Shown here piece by piece: positions 16,668 through 25,739 of a stretch of 51,631 bases of DNA (the first letter of the stretch is position 1; each line of letters starts with the position of its first letter). The DNA lies in contig JAKOTN010000143.1 of the NCBI GenBank assembly GCA_029776255.1, positions 1 to 51,631 of the forward strand. Reading direction: 5' to 3'. The notes below the pieces were generated by a model. The model did no database searches. It was given only the letters and a program-made list of their open reading frames with translations, and had not been told where the DNA came from. Made by a program: the position numbers and the translations under genes. The DNA is from Pseudomonadota bacterium. Lineage in GTDB: Bacteria > Pseudomonadota > Gammaproteobacteria > Burkholderiales > Rhodocyclaceae.

Positions 16668-18044
16668 TCACCCACGGGCGTGGTGCAGAGCGGAAGGAAC
16701 GGGCTTGCCTCCCTCTTCGACCTCGACCAGTACCGCTTCCGGTTCTTCCGCCACCACATCCGTTTCGCCGTCAAGACGCTTGTTCAACAGAGTTTCGTCG
16801 AGTTGGCGGCACCACTTGCCCACGACAACCGTCGCCACGCCATTGCCGATCAGATTGGTGAGTGCGCGTGCTTCCGACATGAAACGGTCAATACCGAGAA
16901 TCAAGGCCAAACCAGCGACCGGTACGTTGCCAACCGCCGAGAGCGTTGCCGCGAGAACGATGAAACCACTGCCCGTCACGCCGGCGGCTCCCTTGGAAGT
17001 CAACAGCAGAACGCCAATAAGGGTCAACTGCTGCCCAAGGTCCAGCGGCGTATTGGTTGCCTGGGCGATGAACACCGCCGCCATGGTGAGATAAATGGAG
17101 GTGCCATCCAGATTGAACGAATAACCGGTCGGAATCACTAGGCCGGCAACCGATTTATGTACGCCGAGATTCTCCATTTTGGCCATCATTCGCGGCAGTA
17201 CCGACTCGGAGGACGAGGTGCCGAGCACGATCAACAGTTCTTCCTTGATGTATTTCACGAACTTCCAGATGTTGAAACCATGGAAACGGGCGATCAGGCC
17301 CAGCACCACGAAGATGAACAGCAGACAGGTAACGTAGAAACACGCCATCAACTTGCCCAGGGAGAGCAGCGTCCCCAGACCATACTTGCCAATGGTGAAA
17401 GCCATCGCACCGAATGCGCCGATCGGCGCCACCTTCATGATGTATCCGACGATCTGGAACAAGACGTGCGATGTCTTATCGATCAGATCGAAAACCATTT
17501 TTCCTTTTTGACCAAAGGAATGCAGGGCGAAACCGAATAACACGGCGAACAGCAGCACCTGGAGGATATCGCCCTTGGCAAAGGCATCCACCACGCTGTG
17601 CGGGATGACGTTAAGCAGGAATTCGGTGGTGCCTTGCATTTTTCCCGGGCCGGTGAAAGCGGCGACCGCCTTGGTATCCAGCGTTGCCGGATCGACGTTC
17701 ATGCCATTTCCAGGCGCAACCAGATTGACGATCACCAGACCGATCACCAGCGCGATGCTGCTGACCAGTTCGAAATACAACAACGCCAGCCCTCCGGTCT
17801 TGCCCACCGCCTTCATATTCTCCATCCCGGCGATGCCGACCACCACCGTGCAGAAAATGATGGGAGCGATGATCATCTTGATCAGCTTGATGAAACCGTC
17901 GCCCAGCGGCTTCATCTGCGCCCCCAGTTCAGGATAGAAATGCCCAAGGAAAATACCGATGACAATCGCTGTCACCACCTGAAAATAAAGCGTTTGATAG
18001 AACTTCTTGTGACCAGCGGCTGGCTGGCTGTTTTCGATCGCCAC
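16668..18044 (-). CDS. dctA: C4-dicarboxylate transporter DctA
   Basis: 458 residues, the DAACS family length. Characteristic motifs are [24 protein letters not shown] at the N-terminus, [19 protein letters not shown], the re-entrant hairpin [34 protein letters not shown] and [13 protein letters not shown]. It imports succinate, fumarate and malate with protons or sodium. The start is a GTG at 18044 with GGAGGAG 6 nt upstream; no better ATG is present. The last ~35 residues form an acidic tail. It lies downstream of a periplasmic binding protein on the same strand (138-nt gap) and ends in a clear terminator. Confidence 0.95.
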   Translation of the reverse strand: MAIENSQPAAGHKKFYQTLYFQVVTAIVIGIFLGHFYPELGAQMKPLGDGFIKLIKMIIAPIIFCTVVVGIAGMENMKAVGKTGGLALLYFELVSSIALVIGLVIVNLVAPGNGMNVDPATLDTKAVAAFTGPGKMQGTTEFLLNVIPHSVVDAFAKGDILQVLLFAVLFGFALHSFGQKGKMVFDLIDKTSHVLFQIVGYIMKVAPIGAFGAMAFTIGKYGLGTLLSLGKLMACFYVTCLLFIFVVLGLIARFHGFNIWKFVKYIKEELLIVLGTSSSESVLPRMMAKMENLGVHKSVAGLVIPTGYSFNLDGTSIYLTMAAVFIAQATNTPLDLGQQLTLIGVLLLTSKGAAGVTGSGFIVLAATLSAVGNVPVAGLALILGIDRFMSEARALTNLIGNGVATVVVGKWCRQLDETLLNKRLDGETDVVAEEPEAVLVEVEEGGKPVPSALHHARG

Positions 18045-18182
18045 GGTGTGCTCCTCCCTGTGAATGCCTCTTTTTTAGTCTTGAAACGAGGCTTGCTTTT
18101 CATGACCGGCGCCGTCCGGTCCTACCCTTATAACGCCATCTCTTCACGAAATACGGCAATTACTCGCTGCCTGGAAACAGAA

Positions 18183-19097
18183 TCAGTCGCCACGCGCCTC
18201 CTGCACACCGAAAACCTGTTGCAAGTGCGGACTCATCGGTAAATTGAGGCGCACGCCCGACGGCAGCGGCCCGACGAACCATTTGTCGTATATCGCTCGC
18301 AACAGGCGGCTGCCGTACAAACGAGTGGCAAAAGCCCTTTCGACCACCTCGGCAAAGTCAGGATCGTCCCGGCGGTACATCAAGGCGTAATCGGCATAAG
18401 TCAGGAAATCACCGGCCACCCGGAACTGGCCGGTACTGCGCGTTTCGGCGAGCATGCCGTAAAGCTGAACATCGTCGTTGGCGAAAGCCTGTGCCTTGCC
18501 GGAACCCAGAAGGGCGAAGGATTCGTTGTGATCGCCACCGGTGATGAACGTGATCGCCAGCTTCTGCCTTTCGGCAATCCTCGGCATGATCTCCGCATGG
18601 ACCGTTCCGCGGGTCACCACCACGGTCTTGCCCTGCAGATCGCGTAGCGATTTAACGCCGCTGTTCTTGGGCACCATCAGTTTGATGCCGGTGACAAAAA
18701 TGGTCGGCGAAAAAGCGACGCGCTTGCGGCGTTCGAAATTATTGACCGTGGAACCGCATTCGAGATCGATCTCGCCCGAGGTAACGAGATCCAATCGATT
18801 TTCCGGCGTGACCGGCCGGTAGACCACCCGAATTTCTTTTTCGAGTTCCGCCGAGATTTCTTCGACGATCGTGTCGCAGAGATCCAGGGAATAACCGATC
18901 GGCCGGTTATTGACCACGAAGGCAAAAGGTGGGGAGTTTTGTCGGTAACCGAGGCGGATGACGCCGCTATCCTTGATTTTCTTCAAGGTCCCCGAATACT
19001 GAATCGGGATCACGCGCCTGCCCTCCTGGGCAATGGCACCAACCGCCGTTACCAACAGCATGATCAGCGCGGTGGCGCGAAGAAATAGACCCACCAT
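18183..19097 (-). CDS. Periplasmic amino-acid-binding protein (SBP family 3, GltI-like)
   Basis: 304 residues from the ATG at 19097, chosen because GGAGG precedes it and MVGLFLRATALIMLLVTAVGAIAQ is a good signal peptide; the frame runs to 19139. The mature protein is an SBP_bac_3 domain: GVIRLGYRQNSPPFAF, IGYSLDLCDTIVEEI, the ligand loop LECGSTVNNFERRKRVAFSPTIF and GKTVVVTRGTVHA. These features match glutamate/aspartate-binding GltI proteins. No permease or ATPase is adjacent, so it is an orphan here; it could supply a distant transporter or sense ligand for dctA control (speculative). Confidence 0.88.
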   Translation of the reverse strand: MVGLFLRATALIMLLVTAVGAIAQEGRRVIPIQYSGTLKKIKDSGVIRLGYRQNSPPFAFVVNNRPIGYSLDLCDTIVEEISAELEKEIRVVYRPVTPENRLDLVTSGEIDLECGSTVNNFERRKRVAFSPTIFVTGIKLMVPKNSGVKSLRDLQGKTVVVTRGTVHAEIMPRIAERQKLAITFITGGDHNESFALLGSGKAQAFANDDVQLYGMLAETRSTGQFRVAGDFLTYADYALMYRRDDPDFAEVVERAFATRLYGSRLLRAIYDKWFVGPLPSGVRLNLPMSPHLQQVFGVQEARGD

Positions 19098-19367
19098 GCG
19101 AACACCTCCCGATGAGCGGTGAAAGCAGAAAATGACCACGGCGTGTCGACCGGGCCACCCGCGCGGAAAGCGTTTTCCCCGCCAGCGCGAAACCTACTAT
19201 GGATCGGGAAAGGCGGTCAATCGCGGAATACCGATAGTGTGCCGGGATTTCCGGCGCCCCGAGCCATTCCCTTGCGCAATCCGTGGACGCCACCATGATT
19301 CGCCCACAGCAACAACCTAATTTAAACAATCAAGCAAGATTATCGATTTCCCGACCCGAATCCGCTG

Positions 19368-20747
19368 TCATTCCAGATCCCGCAAACGCTGCACAGCATC
19401 CTCGACACGGCGCACGGCGATGACGTCGATGCCGGCAATCGCCTGCCGCGCCTGATTGGCTTCAGGGATCAAGGCATGTGTGAAACCGAGCTTGGCGGCT
19501 TCGCGCAGGCGCTCCTGTCCGCGCGGTGCCGGGCGGATTTCGCCCGCCAGACCCACTTCACCAAAAACAATCAATTTCGCCGGCAATGATTTGTTTTTTA
19601 AAGAAGAGACAATGGCCAGCAACACGGCCAGATCCGCTGCCGGCTCGCCGATCTTGACACCGCCGACGGCGTTGACGAAAACGTCCTGATCGAAACAGGC
19701 GATGCCAGCGTGTCGATGCAGCACGGCCAGCAGCATCGCCAGACGCTGCGCGTCGAGACCGACGGTCAGGCGCCGCGGGTTGCCGTGTGCCTGATCGACC
19801 AGCGCCTGAATCTCGACCAATAGCGGCCGCGTCCCTTCCTGAGTGACCAGGACGCACGAACCGGGGACATCGTAGCCGTGCTGCGAGAGGAAAATCGCCG
19901 ACGGGTTGCTAACGCCCCGCAAGCCGCGTTCCGTCATCGCGAACACCCCAATCTCATTGACCGCGCCATGGCGGTTCTTGACCGCGCGAATCAAACGGAA
20001 ACTGGAATGCGTGTCGCCCTCGAAATAAAGCACGGTATCGACGATGTGCTCGAGCACACGCGGCCCGGCCAGGGCGCCTTCCTTGGTCACGTGTCCGACG
20101 AGGATGACGGTGATGCCGCTTTGCTTGGCCAGTCGGGTGAGTTGCGCGGCGCACTCGCGCACCTGCGCCACCGAACCCGGCGCCGAGGAAAGTTGATCCG
20201 ACCACAAGGTCTGGATTGAATCGATCACCGCCACTTGCGGCCGCGCCGACTGCAAGGTGGCGAGGATTTTTTCGAGATTGATCTCCGTCAGCAAACGTAA
20301 CTCGCGTGTCCGCAGCGACAAGCGCCGGGCACGCATCGCCAGCTGCTGGGCGGACTCCTCGCCGCTGACGTAGAGCACTTCCCTCGCCGCCGACATCTCG
20401 GCCAGCGCCTGTAGCAACAGGGTACTTTTACCAATGCCGGGGTCGCCGCCGATCAGCACCACGCCGCCGCCGACCAGACCACCGCCAAGCGCCCGATCGA
20501 ACTCGTCGATGCCGGTGGGTAGGCGGTCTTCCTCGCGGGCCTCGATCGCGGACAGCGTTTGCAGCGCCGCGGTACCACCCAGCGCGGCGAACCGTCCTTG
20601 CGACCGGTTGGCTGGCGCTTCCGCCACGGTCTCGACCATGGTGTTCCAGACCCCGCAGCCGGGACATTGCCCTTGCCACTTGGCGGCGCTGGCACCGCAT
20701 TCGCCACACGTGTAAATGGTTTTCGGCACGCTGGCGTTACGGGCCAT
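19368..20747 (-). CDS. radA: DNA repair/recombination ATPase RadA (Sms)
   Basis: 459 residues. An N-terminal C4 zinc finger (Cys14, 17, 28, 31), the RecA-like ATPase with Walker A GDPGIGKST (Lys107) and Walker B VAVIDSIQT, then the Lon-like C-terminal domain (about 290-459). The RadA-specific motif, normally KNRFG, reads KNRHG here (about residues 256-260). RadA drives branch migration and helps process recombination intermediates. It starts 2 nt after the alr stop and is the last gene of LysR-alr-radA. Confidence 0.96.
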   Translation of the reverse strand: MARNASVPKTIYTCGECGASAAKWQGQCPGCGVWNTMVETVAEAPANRSQGRFAALGGTAALQTLSAIEAREEDRLPTGIDEFDRALGGGLVGGGVVLIGGDPGIGKSTLLLQALAEMSAAREVLYVSGEESAQQLAMRARRLSLRTRELRLLTEINLEKILATLQSARPQVAVIDSIQTLWSDQLSSAPGSVAQVRECAAQLTRLAKQSGITVILVGHVTKEGALAGPRVLEHIVDTVLYFEGDTHSSFRLIRAVKNRHGAVNEIGVFAMTERGLRGVSNPSAIFLSQHGYDVPGSCVLVTQEGTRPLLVEIQALVDQAHGNPRRLTVGLDAQRLAMLLAVLHRHAGIACFDQDVFVNAVGGVKIGEPAADLAVLLAIVSSLKNKSLPAKLIVFGEVGLAGEIRPAPRGQERLREAAKLGFTHALIPEANQARQAIAGIDVIAVRRVEDAVQRLRDLE

Positions 20748-20749
20748 GT

Positions 20750-21865
20750 TCAGACTTCCCGCACCGGCACGCGGCGCGCCAAGGCGCAGAACAACTCATA
20801 ACTGATCGTTCCCGCCGCGGTGGCCACGTCGTCGGCCGGCAATCCCTCGCCCCAGAGCAGCACCGGGCTGTCGACGCCGGTCATCGGCAAATCGCTGAGG
20901 TCAGCGGCCAACATGTCCATTGACACCCGTCCCAGCGTTCGCGTGCGTTGCCCGGCGACGACGATGGGCGTGCCGCCAGGCGCGTGCCGCGGATAGCCGT
21001 CGGCGTAACCGCAGGCGACCACACCGACACGCGTCGGCCGGCGCGCGACGAAAGCGCCACCGTAGCCGACACGCTCGCCGACTCCGATCTCCTGCACCGA
21101 CAGAACGCGGCTATGCAAACTCATCACCGGTCTGAGTCCAAGACTGGCGGCATCCTGATCGGCGAAGGGGCTGCCACCGTAGAGCATGATGCCGGGCCGG
21201 ACCCAGGCGTGCGCGACCTGTGGGAAGCGCAGCACGGCCGCCGAGTTGGCCAGTGAAACCGGCCAGTTCGCCGCCTCCGGCCAGTCGGCGATCGATTGTC
21301 GGAAACGTTCGATTTGCCACGCGACGCACGCCGGGTCACCTCCCACGGCGTCGGCCTCGGCAAAGTGAGTCATCAACGTTACCGGGCCGAGCCTGCCGGC
21401 GGCGGCCAGCGCCGCCAGTTCCCGCCGGACCGCCGGCAATTGGGCCGGCGTCAGACCAAGGCGGTTCATACCGCTGTTGAATTTCAGGTAGAGCGGCCAG
21501 CGTGCCGGCAGCGCCACCTGCCGCAACATCTGCAACTGTTCCGGCCGATGGATGGCCAGCGTCAGCGCATGCGTTGCGCAAATCGCCAAATCCGCCATCT
21601 CAAAGAAACCCTCAAGAAGCAGAATCGGCTGCTTGATACCGGCTTCTCGCAAGATCACTGCTTCGTTCAGGTCGAGCAAGGCAAAGCCGTCGGCAAAATC
21701 CCGTAGCGCCCGGGCCGCGCGCAGCAACCCGTGCCCGTAAGCATTGGCCTTGACCACCGCCCAAGCTTTCGCCTCGGGGAATTTTTCCGTGGCGCGCCGT
21801 TGGGCCAGCCGATAGTTGTGACGTAGCGCCGCCAGGTCGATGCAGGCGTGAATCGGGCGCGGCAT
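20750..21865 (-). CDS. alr: Alanine racemase
   Basis: 371 residues from the ATG at 21865; the open frame runs further upstream but that part lies antisense-free within the LysR gene and is not conserved. The PLP lysine is Lys39 in AVVKANAYGHG, and the catalytic tyrosine lies in VGERVGYGGAFVA in the C-terminal beta domain. It makes D-alanine for peptidoglycan or degrades D-alanine. The start codon overlaps the LysR stop by 1 nt (TGATG), and radA follows 2 nt after its stop. Confidence 0.96.
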   Translation of the reverse strand: MPRPIHACIDLAALRHNYRLAQRRATEKFPEAKAWAVVKANAYGHGLLRAARALRDFADGFALLDLNEAVILREAGIKQPILLLEGFFEMADLAICATHALTLAIHRPEQLQMLRQVALPARWPLYLKFNSGMNRLGLTPAQLPAVRRELAALAAAGRLGPVTLMTHFAEADAVGGDPACVAWQIERFRQSIADWPEAANWPVSLANSAAVLRFPQVAHAWVRPGIMLYGGSPFADQDAASLGLRPVMSLHSRVLSVQEIGVGERVGYGGAFVARRPTRVGVVACGYADGYPRHAPGGTPIVVAGQRTRTLGRVSMDMLAADLSDLPMTGVDSPVLLWGEGLPADDVATAAGTISYELFCALARRVPVREV

Positions 21866-22767
21866 CAGGCGGACAAGTCGCGCAGCTTGCCGCGTGAAAA
21901 CTCGACGAAGCTCTGAACGACTTTGGAACAAAAGCGCTCTTTTGGATAAACCAGCGCCAGCATGCGTGTCAGCCGCGGCCGTAGCGGCACAGCCACCAGT
22001 GAGCCGAGTTGCAACTCCTTCTCGACGCTGGTGCGCGAAACGATCGAGAAGCCAAGACCGGTGGCGACCACGCCCTTCAAGGCTTCCGGGCTGCTGAGTT
22101 CCATCAGCAGCTTGAGCTGATCGGGCTCGACGCCACAAGCGCGCAAATAGTCGTCGGTGACCTCGCGGGTACCCGTTCCCAATTCGCGAGCGATAAACGC
22201 ATGCCCGAGCAGGCCGCGCGCCTCGACTTCGCCGCGTAGCGCCAAGGGATGCGCCGGCGTGCAGATCACCTGCAATTCATCGTTGCCGCAGACTTCGCAT
22301 TGCAGGCTCGGTTGATTGACTTGCGATTCGACCAGCCCGATATCCAAGGTATGCGCCGCCACCGCATTGCAGATCGCATCGGAATTGGCCACCGTCAGGC
22401 GGGCACGCACCTGCGGGAAACGGGTGTTGAATTCGCCGAGTATCGGCGGCAGGATGAATTCGGCAATGGTGGTGCTCGCGCCGACCAGCAGGGTGCCGCT
22501 CATTTGCCCCGTCATCTCGGCGACGCGGATCTCGAGTTCCGCCGACAGGCCGAGAATCCGTTCGGCGTATTCCAGCGCCAACTCGCCTGCCTGGGTCAAC
22601 GAGATGCGTCCGCCACCGCGATCGAACAACCGGGTGTTGAAACGCTCCTCAAGCTGCTTGATTTGAAAGGTTACCGCCGGTTGGGTCATGTGCAGCGCTT
22701 CGCCCGCCTTGGTGAAGGAGAGATGCCTGGCGACTGCGTGAAAGACCTGCAAACGACGATCCGCCAT
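21865..22767 (-). CDS. LysR-family transcriptional regulator (CysB/CbbR-like)
   Basis: 300 residues. Winged helix-turn-helix at about 1-60 (LQVFHAVARHLSFTKAGEALHMTQPAVTFQIKQLEERF), a linker helix to ~90, then the periplasmic-binding-fold effector domain (VGASTTIAEFILPPILGEF, ICTPAHPLA, ELGTGTREVTDDYL). This resembles the CbbR/CysB-like branch controlling sulfur or carbon assimilation; the effector is unknown. GGGGG precedes the ATG. Its stop overlaps the alr start, so it is co-translated with alr and radA, an unusual place for a LysR regulator, which more often diverges from its target. Confidence 0.9.
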   Translation of the reverse strand: MADRRLQVFHAVARHLSFTKAGEALHMTQPAVTFQIKQLEERFNTRLFDRGGGRISLTQAGELALEYAERILGLSAELEIRVAEMTGQMSGTLLVGASTTIAEFILPPILGEFNTRFPQVRARLTVANSDAICNAVAAHTLDIGLVESQVNQPSLQCEVCGNDELQVICTPAHPLALRGEVEARGLLGHAFIARELGTGTREVTDDYLRACGVEPDQLKLLMELSSPEALKGVVATGLGFSIVSRTSVEKELQLGSLVAVPLRPRLTRMLALVYPKERFCSKVVQSFVEFSRGKLRDLSA

Positions 22768-23135
22768 AAGTTACCCCCTTGTTTCTACTTATTCCCGTAT
22801 TCAATCACAAAACGCTGTTGCCGGACAGGCCGGGTATTGTCAGGATACTCTCCAGCGAAACGTCGGCATTGCGTTATCGCAAAAGACATTTGTTTCGCCA
22901 GGGCGTCGGCGACACCCGAAACCGAGGGGACCATCTCGGTAAGCTTCCACCCTGCCCGTCGTCGACAATGCCGTACCAAATCACTGGATTAATTAAGATT
23001 GGCCGTCATCGGGCCAAAAGCGGCAAGGAGTCGGCCGATGATCGGCACGTCCCGACAATGGCCCATAAGCACAGCTTTTTCCTTTTCATGGTATAAGAAC
23101 GGGATTCCAAGAGCAGCCGCATAAAAAAACACCTC
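22768..23135. other. Divergent intergenic region LysR / lplT
   Basis: 368 nt without a credible gene. It must hold the promoters of the LysR-alr-radA operon and of lplT. TATAAG at about 23092-23097 is a possible -10 for lplT without a good -35. A short GCCGAT/ATCGGC inverted repeat lies near 23035. I see no RNA gene. Confidence 0.5.
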
Positions 23136-24401
23136 ATGCCATTTGGTTTCTACGTCATCATGGCAGCGCAATTTTTCTCCGCGCTGGCCGACAATGCCCT
23201 GCTGATCGTCGCTATTTCACTGTTGCGCGAAATTCAGGCGCCGCGTGAATACGAGCCGTTGCTGAAGACGTTCTTCACCGTCTCTTATGTTGTCCTTGCT
23301 GCTTTCGTGGGCGCTTTCGCCGATTCGATGCCCAAGTGGCGGGTCATGTTCATCAGCAACGGGATCAAGATCATCGGGTGCGCGATGATGTATTGGTGCG
23401 TTCACCCCCTCCTGGCTTACGCCGTGGTCGGTCTGGGGGCAGCTGCCTACTCGCCGGCCAAATACGGCATCCTCACCGAATATCTGCCGCATCGGCTGCT
23501 GGTGATCGCCAATGGCTGGATCGAAGGCTTGACCGTCAGCGCCATCATCATCGGTGTCGTCATCGGCGGCACGCTGATACAGCCCGATATCGCCAATACG
23601 CTGCTGGCTTTCGATTTCCCGATCATCGATACCGGCGTCGACACCGTCGGTGAAATGTCGCTCTGTTTCGTTGCCGGCGTTTACTTGCTGGCCGCTGTGT
23701 TCAATCTTTACATCCCGGACACCGGAGTCGATCATCGCGTGCTCCATAAAAACCCCTGGTACCTGCTCCGCGAATTCAACCATTGTCTGGTGCTGCTCTG
23801 GCGTGATCGCTTGGGTCAGATCTCGTTGGCGGTAACCACCTTGTTCTGGGGGGCGGGCTCGACGCTCCAGTTCATCGTGATCAAATGGGCGGAGACGGCG
23901 TTGCAACTCAACCTGTCGAAATCGAGCATGTTACAGGGCGTGGTCGCCGTCGGCGTCGCGCTGGGCGCGGCCGGTGCGGCCCGAATGATCACGCTGCGTA
24001 AGTCGGTGCGTGTGATCCCCTTGGGCATCGCCATGGGCGTCATCGTTCTGGTGATGAATTTCGTGCAGCACTTGTGGATCGCCGTGCCACTGTTGATTCT
24101 GATCGGAGCGCTCTCGGGCTTTTTCGTGGTGCCAATGAACGCTCTGTTGCAACATCGTGGCCATATCCTGATGGGCGCCGGCCATTCCATCGCCGTGCAG
24201 AATTTCAACGAGAACCTGTCGATTCTGGCAATGACCGGAATGTATTTCCTGATGATGCGCTACGAAATGTCGATCTACGCGGTGATCACCCTGTTCGGCC
24301 TGTTTGTCAGCGGTACGATGCTTCTTCTAAAGCGTCGCCATGAGGCCAACCAAAGGTTGCACGACGACGTCATCCACCTCGACGACCACGCCGCGCATTG
24401 A
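23136..24401 (+). CDS. lplT: Lysophospholipid transporter LplT
   Basis: 421 residues with about twelve hydrophobic segments, MFS superfamily. LplT-typical stretches are GFYVIMAAQFFSALADNALLIVAI, the PAKYGILTEYLPHRLLVIANGWIEG region, and IGALSGFFVVPMNALLQHRG with GHSIAVQNFNEN. It flips lysophosphatidylethanolamine and similar lysolipids across the inner membrane for re-acylation. In enterobacteria it is coupled to Aas acyltransferase; no aas gene is present here. It diverges from the LysR-alr-radA operon. Confidence 0.93.
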   Translation: MPFGFYVIMAAQFFSALADNALLIVAISLLREIQAPREYEPLLKTFFTVSYVVLAAFVGAFADSMPKWRVMFISNGIKIIGCAMMYWCVHPLLAYAVVGLGAAAYSPAKYGILTEYLPHRLLVIANGWIEGLTVSAIIIGVVIGGTLIQPDIANTLLAFDFPIIDTGVDTVGEMSLCFVAGVYLLAAVFNLYIPDTGVDHRVLHKNPWYLLREFNHCLVLLWRDRLGQISLAVTTLFWGAGSTLQFIVIKWAETALQLNLSKSSMLQGVVAVGVALGAAGAARMITLRKSVRVIPLGIAMGVIVLVMNFVQHLWIAVPLLILIGALSGFFVVPMNALLQHRGHILMGAGHSIAVQNFNENLSILAMTGMYFLMMRYEMSIYAVITLFGLFVSGTMLLLKRRHEANQRLHDDVIHLDDHAAH

Positions 24402-24711
24402 CGGTGGCGGATTGTTGCTTTGGCATCGACCTGATTCGTTTCACCATTCCTTATACGCCGACAGGAGCCGGCGCGATCCGCCTCGGCTGAATCCGCGATC
24501 CTGCCGATCCGGAAAAAGCGACGCCAAGCCAGGCCGGTAAAACCAAAAATACGTGCCGCCGCAAGGGCGCAGCGCGGGCGATAACGGTTCGGCGCGCATC
24601 GAACACCTATGCGCCAAACGAAAGCGCCTCGTTGATCACCGGATCGACAACCATGGAAATGTGTTTATCTTGCGCATGTAAACGACTACAATACGCACAT
24701 TTCGTGCACAA
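24402..24711. other. Intergenic region lplT / Lrp-family gene
   Basis: 310 nt. The first two thirds are GC-rich with no gene or structure I can support. The last ~50 nt are AT-rich and carry the probable promoter of the Lrp-family gene. Confidence 0.45.
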
Positions 24712-24712
24712 A
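24664..24712 (+). promoter_or_regulatory. Predicted promoter and palindrome of the Lrp/AsnC gene
   Basis: TTTATC (24664-24669) and TACAAT (24687-24692) are 17 nt apart, placing the transcription start only about 12 nt before the ATG. A palindrome TTnGTGCACnAA (24701-24712) overlaps this start site and the first base of the start codon, a place where an autorepressor could bind. Confidence 0.4.
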
Positions 24713-25245
24713 TGGCAAAAAAAATGTCAAAAATAACCATCGACCGCTACGACCTCACATTACTCGACGCGTTGCAGCGCAAAGGAAATGCCACCAACGC
24801 CACTCTCGGCGAGCAAATCCGTCTTTCCGCCTCCCAGATCAGCCGCCGTATTCAACGCCTCGAAGAAGACGGCATCATCGCCGGATATGTCGCCCTATTG
24901 GCCCCCTCGGCACTGGGCCTCGGTGTCACCGCTTTTGCCCAGGTGATCCTCGAACGGCGCGGCGACACCGCCAGCGAATCGTTCGAAGCAGCGGTTTCCG
25001 CCATGCCGGAGGTCGTCGAGTGTTATTCGGTCAGTGGCGACGCCGATTACATGTTGCGAATCGTGGTGCCGGATCTGGCGGCATTTTCCGAACTGATGAT
25101 GAAGCGTTTGTTGAGTCTGCCCCGCGTCGCCCGCATCAAGACCAGCATTGCGCTACAAAATATCAAGCAGACGCACATCCTGCCACTCGACCACCTGACG
25201 CAACCGAGCAAGCCTCGACAGCGGGTACGTTATGCGGAAAGCTAA
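24712..25245 (+). CDS. Lrp/AsnC-family transcriptional regulator
   Basis: 177 residues. N-terminal helix-turn-helix (IDRYDLTLLDALQRKGNATNATLGEQIRLSASQISRRIQRLEEDGII) and a C-terminal RAM ligand-binding/oligomerisation domain (about 70-155, with PEVVECYSVSGDADYMLRIVV). Lrp-type proteins sense amino acids and often control proline or branched-chain amino-acid genes; whether this one acts on the putA-liv operon is unknown. No Shine-Dalgarno precedes the ATG at 24712; ATG at 24724 is an alternative. The stop codon overlaps that of the convergent TPM gene (25242-25245). Confidence 0.92.
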   Translation: MAKKMSKITIDRYDLTLLDALQRKGNATNATLGEQIRLSASQISRRIQRLEEDGIIAGYVALLAPSALGLGVTAFAQVILERRGDTASESFEAAVSAMPEVVECYSVSGDADYMLRIVVPDLAAFSELMMKRLLSLPRVARIKTSIALQNIKQTHILPLDHLTQPSKPRQRVRYAES

Positions 25246-25739
25246 TAAAGCAGCGGCGTGTCCGGCAACTCGTTGGTCTTTTCGCCAACGACCGGGAAAT
25301 GGTGCCGTAAGGTTTCGGTGATCGTATTCAACGCGAAAAGCGTCCCACCTTCAAAATCCTCGGCCTTGAACGCCTCCTCCAGCCGTTGGCGGACCGCGTC
25401 CCAGAACTCCTGACCGACCTTGGCGTCGATTCCCCGGTCGGCAACGATTTCAACGCGCCGGTCGATCAACTGCAGATAAACCAGAACGCCGCTGTTTTCG
25501 GCGGTATCCCATACGCGCAACTGCGAAAAAAGTTCGATCGCCCGCGCCCTCGTCGGCTGATTGTGCAGCAGGCGCGGTAGCGGCAGGTTGGCTTCCAGGA
25601 CCAGACGCAATTCACCGCGATGCGTCGACTCGGAGGCGGCAACCGCCAGCTCGACTCGCCGCAACAGTTCCGCCGAAAACGGTCGCCGCACCCACCAGTG
25701 CGGCAGTACCAGATGGCGCAGCACTCTGAGAAAATTCAT
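25242..25739 (-). CDS. TPM-domain protein
   Basis: 165 residues from the ATG at 25739, which overlaps the stop of the upstream TPM gene by 1 nt (TGATG). The frame is open to 25820, but that part overlaps the Gly-rich end of the neighbour and is implausible. A TPM fold is indicated by ESTHRGELRLVLEANL, RARAIELFSQLRVWDTAENSGVLVYLQLIDRRVEIVADRGI and VGQEFWDAV. It has no signal peptide. It is the third gene of LemA-TPM-TPM, a widely conserved trio of unclear envelope function. Confidence 0.88.
   Translation of the reverse strand: MNFLRVLRHLVLPHWWVRRPFSAELLRRVELAVAASESTHRGELRLVLEANLPLPRLLHNQPTRARAIELFSQLRVWDTAENSGVLVYLQLIDRRVEIVADRGIDAKVGQEFWDAVRQRLEEAFKAEDFEGGTLFALNTITETLRHHFPVVGEKTNELPDTPLLY

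Noticed and set aside
19100-19330. Possible sigma54 (-24/-12) promoter upstream of the GltI-like gene
   Set aside because: A GGCAC occurs on the minus strand but no GC-type -12 element follows at the right spacing. A TTGACC with TAGTAG is only 15 nt apart, so neither is convincing.
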